The notes below the pieces were generated by a model. That model saw nothing but the letters and a program-made list of their open reading frames with translations, searched no databases and had not been told where the DNA came from. A DNA stretch of 64,000 nt. Source: Cyanophora paradoxa (taxonomy: Eukaryota; Glaucocystophyceae; Cyanophorales; Cyanophoraceae). This document shows positions 39,225 to 50,414 of this stretch, piece by piece. A program made the translations under genes and the position numbers. Each line of letters begins with the position of its first letter. Within the stretch, counting starts at the first letter, position 1. The DNA is taken from assembly GCA_004431415.1 (NCBI GenBank), contig QPMI01000143.1:124001-188000 (forward strand). The letters are read 5' to 3'.

Positions 39225-40192
39225 GCAGCGCGGGCGGCGCGCCGCCCGATCGCGAGCCGGCGCCCGCGCGGACGGGCGCCGATTCTGAGCGGGATCCGGT
39301 ACCGTCGGCACAGCAGCCGCCGCCGCCAGCTGCGGGTCCGGGTCCGGACGCTCGCGCCGGCATCGAAGGTGCGCTCGGATGCCCGCCCCGCCCTCGGCTC
39401 GCGCTGGCGCTCGGCGCGGCCGACGTGCCCGCGGTGGCGAGCGCAGCTGCAGGCCTAGGGGCAGCGGGCGCTGCGGCGCCGCGCCTTCGCGAAGGCGAGC
39501 GGGGCAGCTCCCCCGCCCTGCAGCTGGTGAGTGCGACGGCGATCGCGACGGCATCCTACTAAGAGGGGCCCCGTCTTAAACGATCGCGAGGAGCGCCGTT
39601 TAAAAAGAGGGGCGCGCCCCTGCTGCGACGCCGGCGCCTCGAACTCGATTGCGGGTCGCTTCGACGTCGCGATCGGTCCCCCGCGCTGGCGCACCCGGCC
39701 CTGCGCGCGTCCATTTTATTCGGCCTAAGCCTCGTCGCCCTCCGATCGCGAGCTCCGGCGCCGCCGCCGGCGCCAGAGCGGCGCAATCGAGCGCCTCTCA
39801 CGCCGTCGACGTCCATTTTACTACTTAAGCCTTAGCATCGTCGCCCGCCGAGCTCTGGTGCCGCCTCTCACGCCGACGCGGCCCCGGGCCCCGCGCTGCG
39901 CAGGCCTTCCTGGCGTTCAGGCAGCACGCCTTCTTCCTCCTGGAGCCGGGGCCCGACCCCGCCCCCGCCCCCGGCCCCCGCCGCATCGCCCACTGCCACG
40001 TCCCCGGCTCCCTCCTCCGGGTCCTTCCCCTTCTTTCGCATCCTTCGGGGTCGCCTCGGCGCCTGACGCGCGGCGGGGCCCGGGCAGATCGACGAGGCGG
40101 CGGCGCGGGCCGCGCTCGCCGGCGTCTGCCGCGCCCTCGGCATCCCCCTCGACCCGCCCTCCATCGGCTGGCACCTCCTCCTCCGCCCCTAG
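37745..40192 (+). CDS. host gene family A, copy 1 (multi-exon, unknown function)
   Basis: Exon 1 starts at ATG 37745 (SGRARSIAGPAYASASLLFG, then APVSLEVAVAHIRAAARAAA) and reaches a GTGCAC donor near 38027. Exon 2 at about 38212-38322 holds GGWLALNIDEAETVLAAA and VPAFLGPLTLWE. An exon near 39174-39527 is acidic and proline-rich and ends GERGSSPALQL at a GTGAGT donor. An exon at about 39900-40018 reads AFLAFRQHAFFLLEPG and RRIAHCHVPGSLL. The last exon, about 40088-40192, is IDEAAARAALAGVCRALGIP, then LDPPSIGWHLLLRP and stop. Conservation of these blocks in two more copies supports the model. I do not recognise the family. Further exons may lie in 38330-39170. Confidence 0.6.
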
Positions 40193-40720
40193 CCCGCCGG
40201 CCGCGCCGCGCACCCTCGTCCGGCCTTCCCCGCGGGCCGGCCGCTTCCCTCCGGATCCGTTCCCACTCGTACTGCGGCCTCCACGCCGGATCGAGCCTGG
40301 CCCGGCGCCGCCGCAGCCGCGACATAGTGCGAGCTCCGGTCCGCTGAGCTCGAGCTTCTGAAACCTTCCTTCATTGGATTTAGATGTATACGTAGAGTTT
40401 CCAGTTACCTGTTATATATAATTATTACATTTCCATCAAACTAGACCCTTTACATTTTATGAAACAGATTGGAAGACTACTTCAGCTTAGCTTTCGTTTC
40501 TTTTTGAAAGTCATTCAATTTTGCAACCACTCGTAATCAGGCCTAGCTAGATGTGGAATATTTTGATTTCCGATTTCTTTCGGACCCGGATTTCAGAGAC
40601 TCTTTTGCACTTTGAGTGCATTTAGCCTTATAATTAGTAGTATGTGTCTCGTAGCGATGTATATATTGTTGTGAGGGTAGAGCTTTCAATCAAGGTGGAT
40701 CAGAAGCTCTTGAAATCTCT
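40193..40720 (+). repeat. 3' flank of gene A, conserved in the other copies
   Basis: The sequence after the stop, through TTGTTGTGAGGGTAGAGCTTTC near 40670-40695, recurs inverted at about 52010-52450 and in worn form at about 59700-59960. This sets one limit of the segmental duplication. Confidence 0.7.
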
Positions 40721-42366
40721 GTTTTGGACGCTTTCAATCAATAAACTTGAAATTTCTGTTTGGACGCTTGCTTGAACCTGAAAATACCGAGTTCGCTGTG
40801 CAAGTAAACTTTGTGTGGTGAAATTAAATTTTGAAAGCTTTCAGAAAACTTTTACGAAAGCTTCCAGCTGCAGGGTGCCCGGGAATAATAAACTTTCACA
40901 AACACTGGCCAGGGCACGTAAGTCGCGATCGTAAGTCGCGACTTACACTTACGGGCTTCCTTAGTACTTATGTATACGGACTTACGCTACCATTTTTCTG
41001 CCAACTTGGCAACTTGGCAAATATTAACTAGTAAATTCCTGGACGAACGTATACGTATACGTAGTACGTACGCGCCGGCGTTGACTTCAGCTTGCCAGCG
41101 CTACCGGTAGCGCTGTACCCCCCACAAACCCCCTGATGGGGTGCTTGTACCTCAATTCCAGGCGCACTGACTGCTAAACAAGCGAGAAACACGCTTTTAC
41201 AGTGTTTCTAGATCGTTTTGGGTCCGAATTAGGTCGACGTCGTTTTGGGTCCGAATTAGGTCGTTATCCTGGGGGGCGACTTACGACTTACGGCCGTAAG
41301 TCGGTTTTCGGGCCCGGGGGGCCGTACTACGGTAAGTGTAAGTAGAGTGTAAGTTAAGTCACTTACGTAAGTCGTTCGTAAGTGTAAGCGGCAACCCTAA
41401 CTGCAGTCTGCAGCTGCAGCTGCATGATGCCTGCATCGATATCATCCTCGGACTCCTGGCTCGGAGTCCTGCATCGTCCGGCGGTCCGACGGTCAGCCTA
41501 CTGTAAACGTACGAATGTCCGCCAGCACTTTAATTCGCCAAAACCCAGAAATCCTGGCGAAAATTAATCCGCCAGCGTCTTGATTTCGCCACCCCACGTG
41601 CACGACTTCGCCATACTATGATAGACGAGTCGGCCGCTCGTACCCCCTCTCTCCACACAAAAGCTCAATTCGCCAGCGTCAAATATTCGCCAGCGCAAGG
41701 GTCTGGCGAATATAGAATTGAACGCTGGCGGATATTCGTACGTTTACAGTACGTCAGGCTGCATCATTCTGCATCATGGCTGCATGTGACTGGTCACTGG
41801 TGTGGCCGCCGCTGGCCGGTATTATGCACTAGGGATGCCGCGCTTGAGTTCAAGTGCACTTGAACTCAAGCGTTCAACTTGAGTTCAAGTTTTAGTTCAA
41901 GCCGCCTGCTTGAACTCAAGCTTGAACGGGGACACCCTGGGTTCGAATCCCGGGGGCAGAACCCCCAATTGCGGGGGCAAAACCCCCTCAAACCGATGTC
42001 AGATGTGCAGAAAACATACTATAATCGGATATAAAGCTTCTCTGCATCCAAACTGATTGCAAAACTGCTCGTTTCGAGGCTGGATCTACCTCAGGAAGGC
42101 TTCCGGATCCCGGAAGCATACCCCCCCTCAGGATGTCAACTGCATTCCAGTGACTGAAAATCGGATGTCTAGCGATGGAAATCGGTAAGAAAGGCATTTT
42201 GGCACATCTTCAGCGCGTTTGAGATCGAATTGGTGTCTGTTTCCTCATCTTTAGGGAGCGCTCTCATGGACTTGAACTCAAGCGCTTGAACGCTTGAGTT
42301 CAAGCGCCGTTCAAGTTCAAGCCGGGGTGGCTTGAACTCAAGCTTGAACGGCAACCCTATTATGCA
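40721..42366. repeat. gene-free region with word/anti-word clusters
   Basis: No gene is recognised. Four clusters are seen, each made of one short word and its reverse complement: CGTAAGTC/GACTTACG (40915-40985 and 41280-41395), TTCGCCAGCG/CGCTGGCGAA (41520-41740) and CTTGAACTCAAG/CTTGAGTTCAAG (41838-41926; a second block lies at 42267-42352). A T-arm-like GGGTTCGAATCCCGG at about 41939-41955 has no tRNA body around it. Confidence 0.6.
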
Positions 42367-42609
42367 CACAGCTCGTTTTTTTTACCGGTCGACCCGACAC
42401 GGCCGAAATCCGGTTTTTGACCAATTTCCCCTCGGGTGTTCGGAATTCCCCGCGGCGCAAGCTAGTGCAATCTACCCGGTAGCTTGCCGGCTACAAGATG
42501 CTGTGCAGCGACTAGCCGTTCTGTGCCGGGTGAAAAGTTATCGCGATCGCCGGCTACCCTTGCCCATATCCGGGCCGTGTTGGATCGATTAGGAAAAAAA
42601 CGAGCTGTG
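42367..42609 (-). mobile_element. MITE-like element, copy 2 (243 bp)
   Basis: It has inverted ends CACAGCTCGTTTTTTTTACC and GGAAAAAAACGAGCTGTG. The interior is the reverse complement of the copy at 34081-34350 (GTCGACCC, CGGAATTCCCCGCGG, AGCTTGCCGGCTACAAG, GATCGCCGGCTACCCTTGCC). Confidence 0.78.
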
Positions 42610-44520
42610 ATGTGACCGGTGATTCATCAAACAAAAATGCAATTGGGAAATAATAAAAAATCAAAAAGTACTAGTACTGCCAGGCTGTGCATGCACGTCT
42701 AGCTAGCTATAGAATCTCTAGATCCGGTGACTCACTGAGAGTCACTGCCGAGTCACTGGTGAATAAGCGGGTGAGTCAGTGATAAGTTGTTTTAGGAGGT
42801 TTTATACGTCCCAGACTCCCAGTAGACCTTAGCAACCTTCCCGTAGCGTACCAGCAGCAGGCAAGCAGGCTGTCACGTACGCGTTGCGAGAGAGAGCTGC
42901 TAATCACAGACTACTGTGTACCCTAGGACACGGCTACCGGAAAGAATCAAGGTAGAGTCAGAAAAAGTAGCTAGGGTCGCATCTCCGTACAGGGGTACAG
43001 TGACTCAGGAAATCGCGAGAAGCCGCGGGTCAAGTCACGGTACTACTGCGAACGAAGTGCGAACGAAGCGCTAATTATATAACGGCTAGAAAACCCTATC
43101 GGCAACAGAGTCACTGGTGACTCACTGCCGACTCAGTGCCGAGTCACTGGTGAGTCACTCGTGACACTCTAGCTAATTATTATAACTTGAATATTTATAT
43201 ATATATATATAGTCACTGAGTCTCTCGCCAGACTCCTGAGACTCGCCGGCGCCGAGTCGAGCTCACGTACAGTCACTACAGTAGTACAGTGTGATGAATC
43301 ACTGATGATTACTGTGATCCTGGTAAATCCGGAAATGTCCAATTTCCGAACTTCGGAAGTTCATGATCATGAACGCTCATGATCGATATCATCGACATCA
43401 TGATTGGACTCGGTCACAGCCTCACAGGCTCACCGTGACAGGCACTGACAGCCGACTCACAGCCTCTAGAGTCACAGGCTGTCCGACGGTCACAGCCAGA
43501 GATGGTATTCCGAATTAACCCAAAAATGGACCATTTCGGAAACGTTTCCGAAATATTTCGGAAATATTTCCGAAATATTTCCGAAATCAGGGGCCCCTCC
43601 CGAGGGCCCTTCTGCTGATGCCTGACGCTCCCTTTAACCTTCTTATGCTTTCCTTATTGGTAACAGTCCAGTTTCGTGTCTTCCGGATCATCAGAACATG
43701 CGACAGTACAAAAGGGAAATTCACACCTCGTACCCCCTGCCAGCCTTGTTGGCGGCTGAGTTCCGGTTCTAGACGTCTACGATAGACTCCTATCGTGTTA
43801 TATAACCTTTCTATCACGTTTCCTATCATTTTAATGCGTTGTTTCGCCGTGTTTCGTGCAGAATGTGGCAAAAGGAGGGTACCCCCCTTTTTTAGAAACA
43901 ATTCCTAATTAGGGGGGTCTCTCGGGACCTTTTCGGAAACAATTTCGAAATTGATTTCGAAATTGTTTATAGAAATGTTTCTAGAAAAAATGCCATCACT
44001 GGTCACAGCTGCAGCCTGCAGCTTGCTGAGCCTTGCGCGCATGCTCTCGTTTTTTACGTTAACCTGATCATGAACCGTTTGAACATGCCGGATGCCACTG
44101 TATAGCTTCCACTGGCCCACTACCCGGTACCGCAAAGTTTTTAAAACACTTAAGTAATGCGCCAGTTTTTGGACCCGGACGGGGGCCGGATCCCGGACGT
44201 CGACGGGGCGCCGGCCCGGACCCCTTGTATAGTAAGGCTAATAATGCGCCCCCGAATTAATGCCATCAGTTGCCGGAATTGGCAAAAATATCGTCACTAC
44301 TAGGCTAACTACGTACTGTAGAACTAGAAATATTTAGTGGGCTGCATATTTATAGTACTAAACTTTGAAACATTTTTCGGCGATCTACTAAATATTACCC
44401 GCCTGCTAAAGCCGAGAATTTGTAGGGGTAGTCCAGTCTCCGCCATACAAAAGATTTGCGAAAATCGACCTACTAAAGATTTACCAGCTGCTAAATAAAG
44501 TGGCATTTTTGGCGAAGTAC
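42610..44520. repeat. gene-free region with further word/anti-word clusters
   Basis: Clusters include GAGTCACTGG/CCAGTGACTC (42725-42790 and 43105-43170), CACAGCCT/AGGCTGTG (43415-43500) and TTTCGGAAAT/ATTTCCGAAA (43535-43590, with a related AATTTCGAAAT set at 43940-43985). CTACTAAA words fill 44330-44500. No open frame shows a family motif. Confidence 0.55.
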
Positions 44521-44580
44521 CCTGGGCAGTGGGCAGCCCCCGCCTGGTGTCTAGAGACTGTGGCCGGTAATTCACCAAAA
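44521..44580 (+). repeat. left terminal inverted repeat of a hAT-like remnant
   Basis: The segment GGTGTCTAGAGACTGTGGCC and then GGTAATTCACCAAAA is inverted at 45922-45955. The outer CCTGGGCAG...GCAGCCCCCGC part is shared too, with a small rearrangement. Confidence 0.7.
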
Positions 44581-44829
44581 ACAAATAAATTATTTTCCTG
44601 TACTAAATTAACTAGTTCTACAGTAGTTGTTAAACGTGTATAGAGTGCACTGCCGCAGTGCATGCGGCAGCAGTAGCGTTCGAATTCTGTGCAAAGATTC
44701 GCATTCTTTTTGGCGGTTCCGATTCTTTTCCCATACTTTGATACATTCTAAATTTTTTCCAAAAATTTTACATACAAGGCAAAAAAATTTGCAAACTTGA
44801 AAACTTTTTGGACCCTCGGGGGCAGTGAT

Positions 44830-45765
44830 TGCCATTTAATATTACCGTAGTACCGCCCCACGAGTACATCATGCAGCAGGCACGTTCGCTACGCCGTGAC
44901 GCGCTCACACACATATATATTAAGCTGTATCTGACTGCGATGCAGGTCATGGATTTCCACGGGCAGCTTTGTTTGATTCACGAAATTCACTTAAGGTCGT
45001 CTCTAGATCTCGGATTCCTTCGAATTCACTCTGTGCGCCGCAACCGCCTCGCCCCACTGGGGCAGAGACTCTCAAGAAGCTGGCCTACGTTTACATCAAC
45101 AAGCGTGCATGCGCACTGCGTCGGGTGAGTGTCACAGTGTGTCGATATCGATTATACGAGTGTATATATGTGTATTTACGTCGCACGTGCACGTCGCAGT
45201 ACAAATTTTAAACGCAAGCTCGCGACGCGTACGAAGACTGCAACAAACTTGAAAGCGCAAGGCGGGCGCTGCAGACAAGAACCCGGCGCCGGCGCCTCCC
45301 CCAGCACTCGAAGACACGGCCCGCTCCGGATCCATCGATGAGATGCTGCGGGGGCCCACCATTCGCCTCCAGGCCGTCTACGGCCAGGTGTCGGCCGCCC
45401 CGACGTCGACCTCCAGCTCTCGCGCCATCGTCGTCGTCTCCTCGGCGCCCAGCGCTGCTGCGGCCCCCGCGGCCGCGGCGCCCACCGCTGCGCATGCAGC
45501 GCAGGCCATGGCGCCGCCGGCGCCGCGCAAGTCGATGCTGGACTTCATTCTGAACGACTCCGATGACGAGGCGGGCGACCCCATGGAGAGCGTCCAGCGC
45601 CTCCTCCACCCCGTCAGCCTCAATTCCCGCTATGCCCTCCCAGATGACGTTGAGATAGGCGACGATTTCATTCCCGATCGCGAGGGCACCTCCACCCTCA
45701 TCTCTGGTCTTGAAGAGGCTCCGCCTGAGGAGCAGGCTCCGCCAGCAGCTAGCTCTGTACCTTAA
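44830..45765 (+). pseudogene. hAT-type transposase, C-terminal remnant
   Basis: Between the inverted repeats lies FLRIHSVRRNRLAP and, one base out of frame, ETLKKLAYVYINKRACALRR. Together they resemble the C-terminal dimerisation segment of hAT/DUF659 transposases (IHxxxRNRL...xxxKLxYVxxNxR). A GTGAGT follows at once and may be a donor. The last segment, about 45280-45765, reads EDTARSGSIDEMLRGPTIRL, then low-complexity and KSMLDFILNDSDDEAGDPME, up to a stop at 45765. The catalytic core is absent, so this is a remnant or a gene made from one. Confidence 0.55.
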
Positions 45766-45921
45766 CTTGTGTGTTATGCTTGATCAAAGAGCGTTCTGAC
45801 TTGTTTCTCATCGAAAACACGCGGCGCGGAGCTACATGAGCGGGTTTTGTATGGGGAGTATTATAACAATACACTGTAATATTATTAATATTATAATAAT
45901 GACCTTAACTATTAATGTTTT

Positions 45922-45980
45922 TTTTTGGTGAATTACCGGCCACAGTCTCTAGACACCAGCACTGCGGGGGCTGCCCAGGG
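45922..45980 (-). repeat. right terminal inverted repeat of the hAT-like remnant
   Basis: It is the inverted partner of 44521-44580. An 8-bp target duplication, expected for hAT, was not found. Confidence 0.7.
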
Positions 45981-46006
45981 GGCCTAAAGACAAAAAAGCA
46001 AAATAA

Positions 46007-46624
46007 CTAAGACAAGAGCACGAAGAAAGATAAGACAAAGAGCCAAAATCGACAATAAAAAAGAAAAGACACAGAGCTCGAGACAGATCGAGAAGAGACG
46101 ATAGATCGAGCAGATCTAGGGACAGAGGATGACTGACACGAAGAAGAGCCAGAGCTAGAGATACCATCAATATCGGAAGGAATTACATCACTAAGAAGCG
46201 GAGGACAAATTTGAGAAAGATAAATAACAGGAAGCAGACAAGTAATTAATATAAGAGGAACAACAAGACGACGCGGAGGCGGAGGCGAAGCAGGACGACG
46301 CGAAAGGGCAGAGCTACGGCACAAGGTCGAGGAGGACACAGGAGGCGGAGCAGGCGGATCAAGAGCAGGCAAAAGGACAGTCAAAGGAATCACTAAAGCC
46401 GACCGGGGTCGAGACGGGCAGTCGAACTGCAAACGACGACGAACAACAGGTCGAGCACGAGCTCGAGGACTATAGCTAGTATTGAAACTAACTCTAGCAT
46501 CAACACTACGATCAGAATCCGAACTAGACCGAACTAAACTATAAGACGAAGTACGCCGGCGCCGGCGGGATACGACCAGCGAAGCAGAAGACGAAGGCAA
46601 TGTTAAGGTCGGCGTTTTGGCCAT
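46007..46624 (-). CDS. open frame of 205 codons, serine/arginine-rich, function unknown
   Basis: It opens AKTPTLTLPSSSASLVVSRR and is rich in S, R and P. A hydrophobic stretch follows (LVVPLILITCLLPVIYLSQI) and another at the end (FLFYCRFWLFVLSFFVLLS). Composition is lower in GC than its surroundings. It may be a leading frame of a mobile element next to the SINE-like unit, or chance. Confidence 0.25.
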   Translation of the reverse strand: MAKTPTLTLPSSSASLVVSRRRRRTSSYSLVRSSSDSDRSVDARVSFNTSYSPRARARPVVRRRLQFDCPSRPRSALVIPLTVLLPALDPPAPPPVSSSTLCRSSALSRRPASPPPPRRLVVPLILITCLLPVIYLSQICPPLLSDVIPSDIDGISSSGSSSCQSSSVPRSARSIVSSRSVSSSVSFLFYCRFWLFVLSFFVLLS

Positions 46625-46650
46625 GGGGGGGACCCCCCAAAAATGTTAAC

Positions 46651-46976
46651 TGTTATATTAACGTCACGGCGTCACTCCTTGGCAAGCCCGAGACGCGTGC
46701 TCGAATCCCGGACGTGTATTACGTGGGGAGCGTGGTCCGAGGCTGGGTTCAAATCCCACCAAGTGCAATAAGTGACCCACTCGTCCAAATCGGACAGCCC
46801 AAGCCCAGTGAGGCAGTATCCGCGATGGCCGCGGGGGAGTGACCCGATGGGTGGCGCCTAGGCGCCGGATCTGACCAGGTCTCTGTCCGTCCCACTGGGC
46901 GGGGGGACCGCATTGGGCAGTGAACACCGTGGGGGCGATGCCCTCACCCCTCCCAAAAAAACTATTATATTAATGT
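46651..46976 (+). mobile_element. SINE-like element with tRNA-type B boxes
   Basis: Two T-arm or B-box-like words lie close together, GTGCTCGAATCCCGG (about 46698-46712) and GGGTTCAAATCCC (46745-46757), the second preceded by GGGGAGCGTGGTCCGAGG as in a tRNA body. The unit is flanked by imperfect direct repeats TGTTATATTAACGT (46651) and TATTATATTAATGT (46963). No intact tRNA cloverleaf can be drawn. Confidence 0.45.
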
Positions 46977-48650
46977 GCTCGGGGGACCCCCAAAATTTTC
47001 CCATCCCTGGCCGCAGGCCCGCCGCCCGGCCCGCAGCCTGGGCCGCAGGCGGCAGGCCACGGTGCAGCCGGCGCCTGCAGTTCATGATCATGATCAACGC
47101 GGGTGACAACGCCCCGCGGCCGTGTTACCGTAGTACTAGTACGGTCATATATGCATGATCACCGCCGGCGCCGAGTCGGCGCCGACTCACCGCCGGAGTA
47201 CTAGTCACCGGGTTGCCGGCGAGTCGGCGGCGACGTCGACTTGCCGCGGCCGCAGGATATCAGTACTAGTACTGTACTCGTGGCAGTCTACTAGTAGTGC
47301 GCATGCGGACCGTGTGCGGTTAGTAGCCTAGTAGCGCCGGTTACTACTATATAAGTTAGTAGGCGGCGGTTATAATTACACGTGCATGCAATTTGTGACG
47401 ACGCAAACACGCGGATACTGTAGGACGGCTTTTTTAGCCGTAGTTTTAAATTGCCGTAAATTGCCGAAAGGCCGAATTCGGCAATTTTAAGGCAATTCCG
47501 GTTTTGGGCGAATTCGGCAATTTTACACCACGGCAATTCAAGCCGTCCTACAGGCTACAGTATCGATATCGCCGCCGGCCGCGGGCGCCGCCCGGCGGCC
47601 GCCGGCCCGCCACTGGGCCGCCACTGGCCCGCCAGCCGAGCTCGAGTCGATCCGTGCCGCCGGGCGGCGCCGGCCCGCCGCAGACTGCCCGCAGTGCGTA
47701 GATCATAGTAGATGGCCCAGTGGGTTGCGCCCATTCCATTACGGGCCATATATATATATGCACACGGCGCCACACGCTTACTAAGTTATGCCGCGCCCGG
47801 CGCGCCGCAATCGACCATGGCCATGGCCAGGCCTGACTTCGATTCGTTGCTGCCGCAGTGCGGCCCGGCGGCTTCCTCGAGCCGCAGTGCACGTAGTGCC
47901 ACGTATACGTACGGTGCACGCGCACTCGGCAGGAACACGTGTGGTCATTCTGATCACGCCCGGCGCAGCCTCTTCGATCGTCCGAGCCCGCCTTCAAGGG
48001 CCCGGCGGCCGTACATCATGCATATGCATATGGCATGAGAGCCGAACATCCGATGATCATCAAGGATATGTGGGAGATCTAGAAGCCGTGGACAGCACCA
48101 AACGCGTGCACGTGCGTGATACGTTCAATTGCAACGGTCAATGCCTGCATCTGCCAGCTTAATTGCATATGCATGGATATGATCGCGATATCGCGATCAT
48201 GATGCATATATATATATATATATATGCTTTTTAACATTCGGCACTAGCTATAGTCACACACTGAGTACTGATCATGATCATGATCATGAGTTATCGAATT
48301 TGACCGTATAAGGCGCAGCTTACGTACACGTACGCGTACTACGATACACGTATACTAAACGGTACTCACGACATTGACGCTGCTGTAGTACGCCGCGGTG
48401 CCGACGCGTCACACACACGTGCACCGCGTTACGGCGTGGCCGACTTGTGTCTACGGATACGCAGCTAAAGGTATGCTCCTGAAGCATGCATCATATGCGC
48501 AAGAGTCTCGCGATCATCCTTATTTTTTTAATTACATCCACAGCTGCATGCGCAGCTGATTTTGAGGTAGACACATGCATGAGCAGGTCGGATTACAATC
48601 CGATGATCGCGCAGATATCGATCAAGATCTAGGTCTAGAAGGGATATCGC
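46977..48650. other. host spacer, palindrome-rich, no gene called
   Basis: A cluster of AATTGCCG/CGGCAATT words occupies 47445-47540. Palindromes such as GATCATGATCATGATC (48265-48290) and GATCGCGATATCGCGATC (48182-48200) abound. Open frames at 47500-48160 lack motifs. Confidence 0.4.
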
Positions 48651-50414
48651 ATGCGCATGCGCAGCGAAGTCCGGTCCGAGTTCACCTTTGACCAGCGTCG
48701 TGTGTACGTGCAGGCTGCGACGGCAACGTACGCGTTCTGGAGCCAACCCCAAGAACAACCCGCAAAAGCAGCCGGTGGCGGCGGGGGGGAAGCAGATCTA
48801 GAGCTCGAGGCGCCGACGTGGACATCAACTTCGCTCGCGATCGATCGTGATCGCACACTCGCGCAAATGCAGGCGAGGTTGCAGGCGCAGCTGCAAGGGC
48901 CGCTGGGTTTCTTCGACCTGCACCCAATGCAGGTCTGCCGCGGGGCTTGCCATTGCCCGTACGGCCGTTGTGCCAATCGTCACCTCAAAGTAAACGCCGC
49001 GGCATGCGCAGGAGGACAGCGTTGACAATTGCAATGGCCATGGGCCGGGGCAGATCGCGGCATCGGCGCGGGCGCCAGCGCTAGCTGCAGCCGCGATGTC
49101 GACCGCGACGGCGGGCATCGATATCCGGCCATGGCCATGGGTAGCTCCGGTGGGACACTGGCTAGAGCTCTTAATTCTCCGTGGCAGTTTCCGCGAATTC
49201 TAACTGGGAGCCTTTCGCATCGCAGGCGCAGCCCTTTGCTGCAGCTGGGGGAGATCTAGAGGCCGGGGCAGGGGGCTCGCAGACCCTATCGATATCGGTA
49301 CCGACGTCGACGTCGACGCCGGCGACTGCTCCGGATCCCCACGCGCATGCACGCGCATATAGCCAGCTGCGAGCTCCAGGCGACGCGGTGCATTCGGTGA
49401 TCATGACTGCAAATTTCAACGCGTCCTCCAAACCCGTTTATGCTGGCCATGGATCCGGACCGGCACCAGCTGCAGCGCTGGCGTCGTCGATGATGGCCGT
49501 GGCCACGGATGCGCTTGCGAATTCGAACCTGCAGTGGCGGCCGGCACCCGCAGCCGCAGCGGCCAGCTCTGAATTCGATTCTCTAGAGCTTCATGATCAC
49601 CAGCTGCAGGTGCGGCGCTTGGCCACCCTTCCCGGCCGCTCTCGCGGCCTTAAGCTTTCAAGTTTAACTGAGAATCGCGCGATTTGCAGCCGCAGGTGCA
49701 GTCCATGCATATGCATATGGATCCATGGCCAGAGACGTCGCCGCGCACGGCGCTTTCGACTTCTGCGGCTGCAACCGCAATCGCAGGCTGCGGCGCGATC
49801 GCGATTTCCGTGCGCAGGCGTCCGCGAGTAGCGCGCCGCCGGGCTTCGAATTCGACGCCGATCGACATCGCGACGCGAACGAGCCGCCGCCGCTACTGGC
49901 CGCCACCTTCGTCGCCTCGAGCTCCCCCCCTTCGAGCGCGCCGGCGGCCGACTCCGACCTCGACAGCGAGTGCGAGCGCGAGTTCGACGTCGATGCCTGG
50001 ATCCGAAACTCGCTGCCGCGGCCGCCAGCGCCCCCGGGCGCGGTCAGCGGCCTCACCTACGCCTGCCCCGGCCCGCCGGCGCCAAAACTTAAGCGGGAGC
50101 GCGGGGCGTCGGCGCTGCGGCCGCAGTCGCCCGTTTACTCCGACCCGCGCGTGCGGAGGCCTGTGCCCCTCCGAGCACGGCCGGCCCCTCTCCCCGCGGC
50201 GGCCGCCGGAATCCGCCCCGAGCCTGACGTCGCGAGCTCGGGCGCTGCCACTTCGCGCCCGTGGCCAATCGGATTCCTGGCGCCCTCGAGCTCCAGCTCG
50301 AGAACTTCGGGCTCGAGCTCGCACGCGCAGCTGCAGCCGCCGGCGTCGGCGTCGGCGTACGCGTCAAGTTCGCCGGCGGGGGACCCGGACATGTCTCCTT
50401 CTACCTATAGCTAG
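48651..50414 (+). CDS. CCCH zinc-finger protein, multi-exon
   Basis: A frame from 48651 (start uncertain) reads TFDQRRVYVQAATATYAFWS and later MQVCRGACHCPYGRCANRHL near 48928-48990. This fits the CCCH finger spacing C-x5-C-x4-C-x3-H, usual for RNA-binding proteins. Further open segments on the same strand are 49181-49680 (AVSANSNWEPFASQAQPF, Ala/Ser-rich) and 49725-50414 (ARDVAAHGAFDFCGCNRNRR, then an acidic stretch and KLKRERG), ending at a stop at 50414. I infer that they are exons of one gene because of strand, spacing and similar style. Exact joints are unknown. Confidence 0.5.

Noticed and set aside
38821-39554. Minus-strand frames of 140-180 codons opposite gene A
   Set aside because: They are complements of conserved gene A exons and spacers and have only low-complexity Arg/Ala/Pro composition.
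39880-40020. Copper-binding or oxidase signature from HCH in gene A
   Set aside because: A single RIAHCHVPGS stretch is too little, and the rest of the protein fits no oxidase family that I know.
41930-41970. Possible tRNA with GGGTTCGAATCCCGG
   Set aside because: Only the T arm is present; the upstream sequence is the CTTGAACTCAAG cluster.
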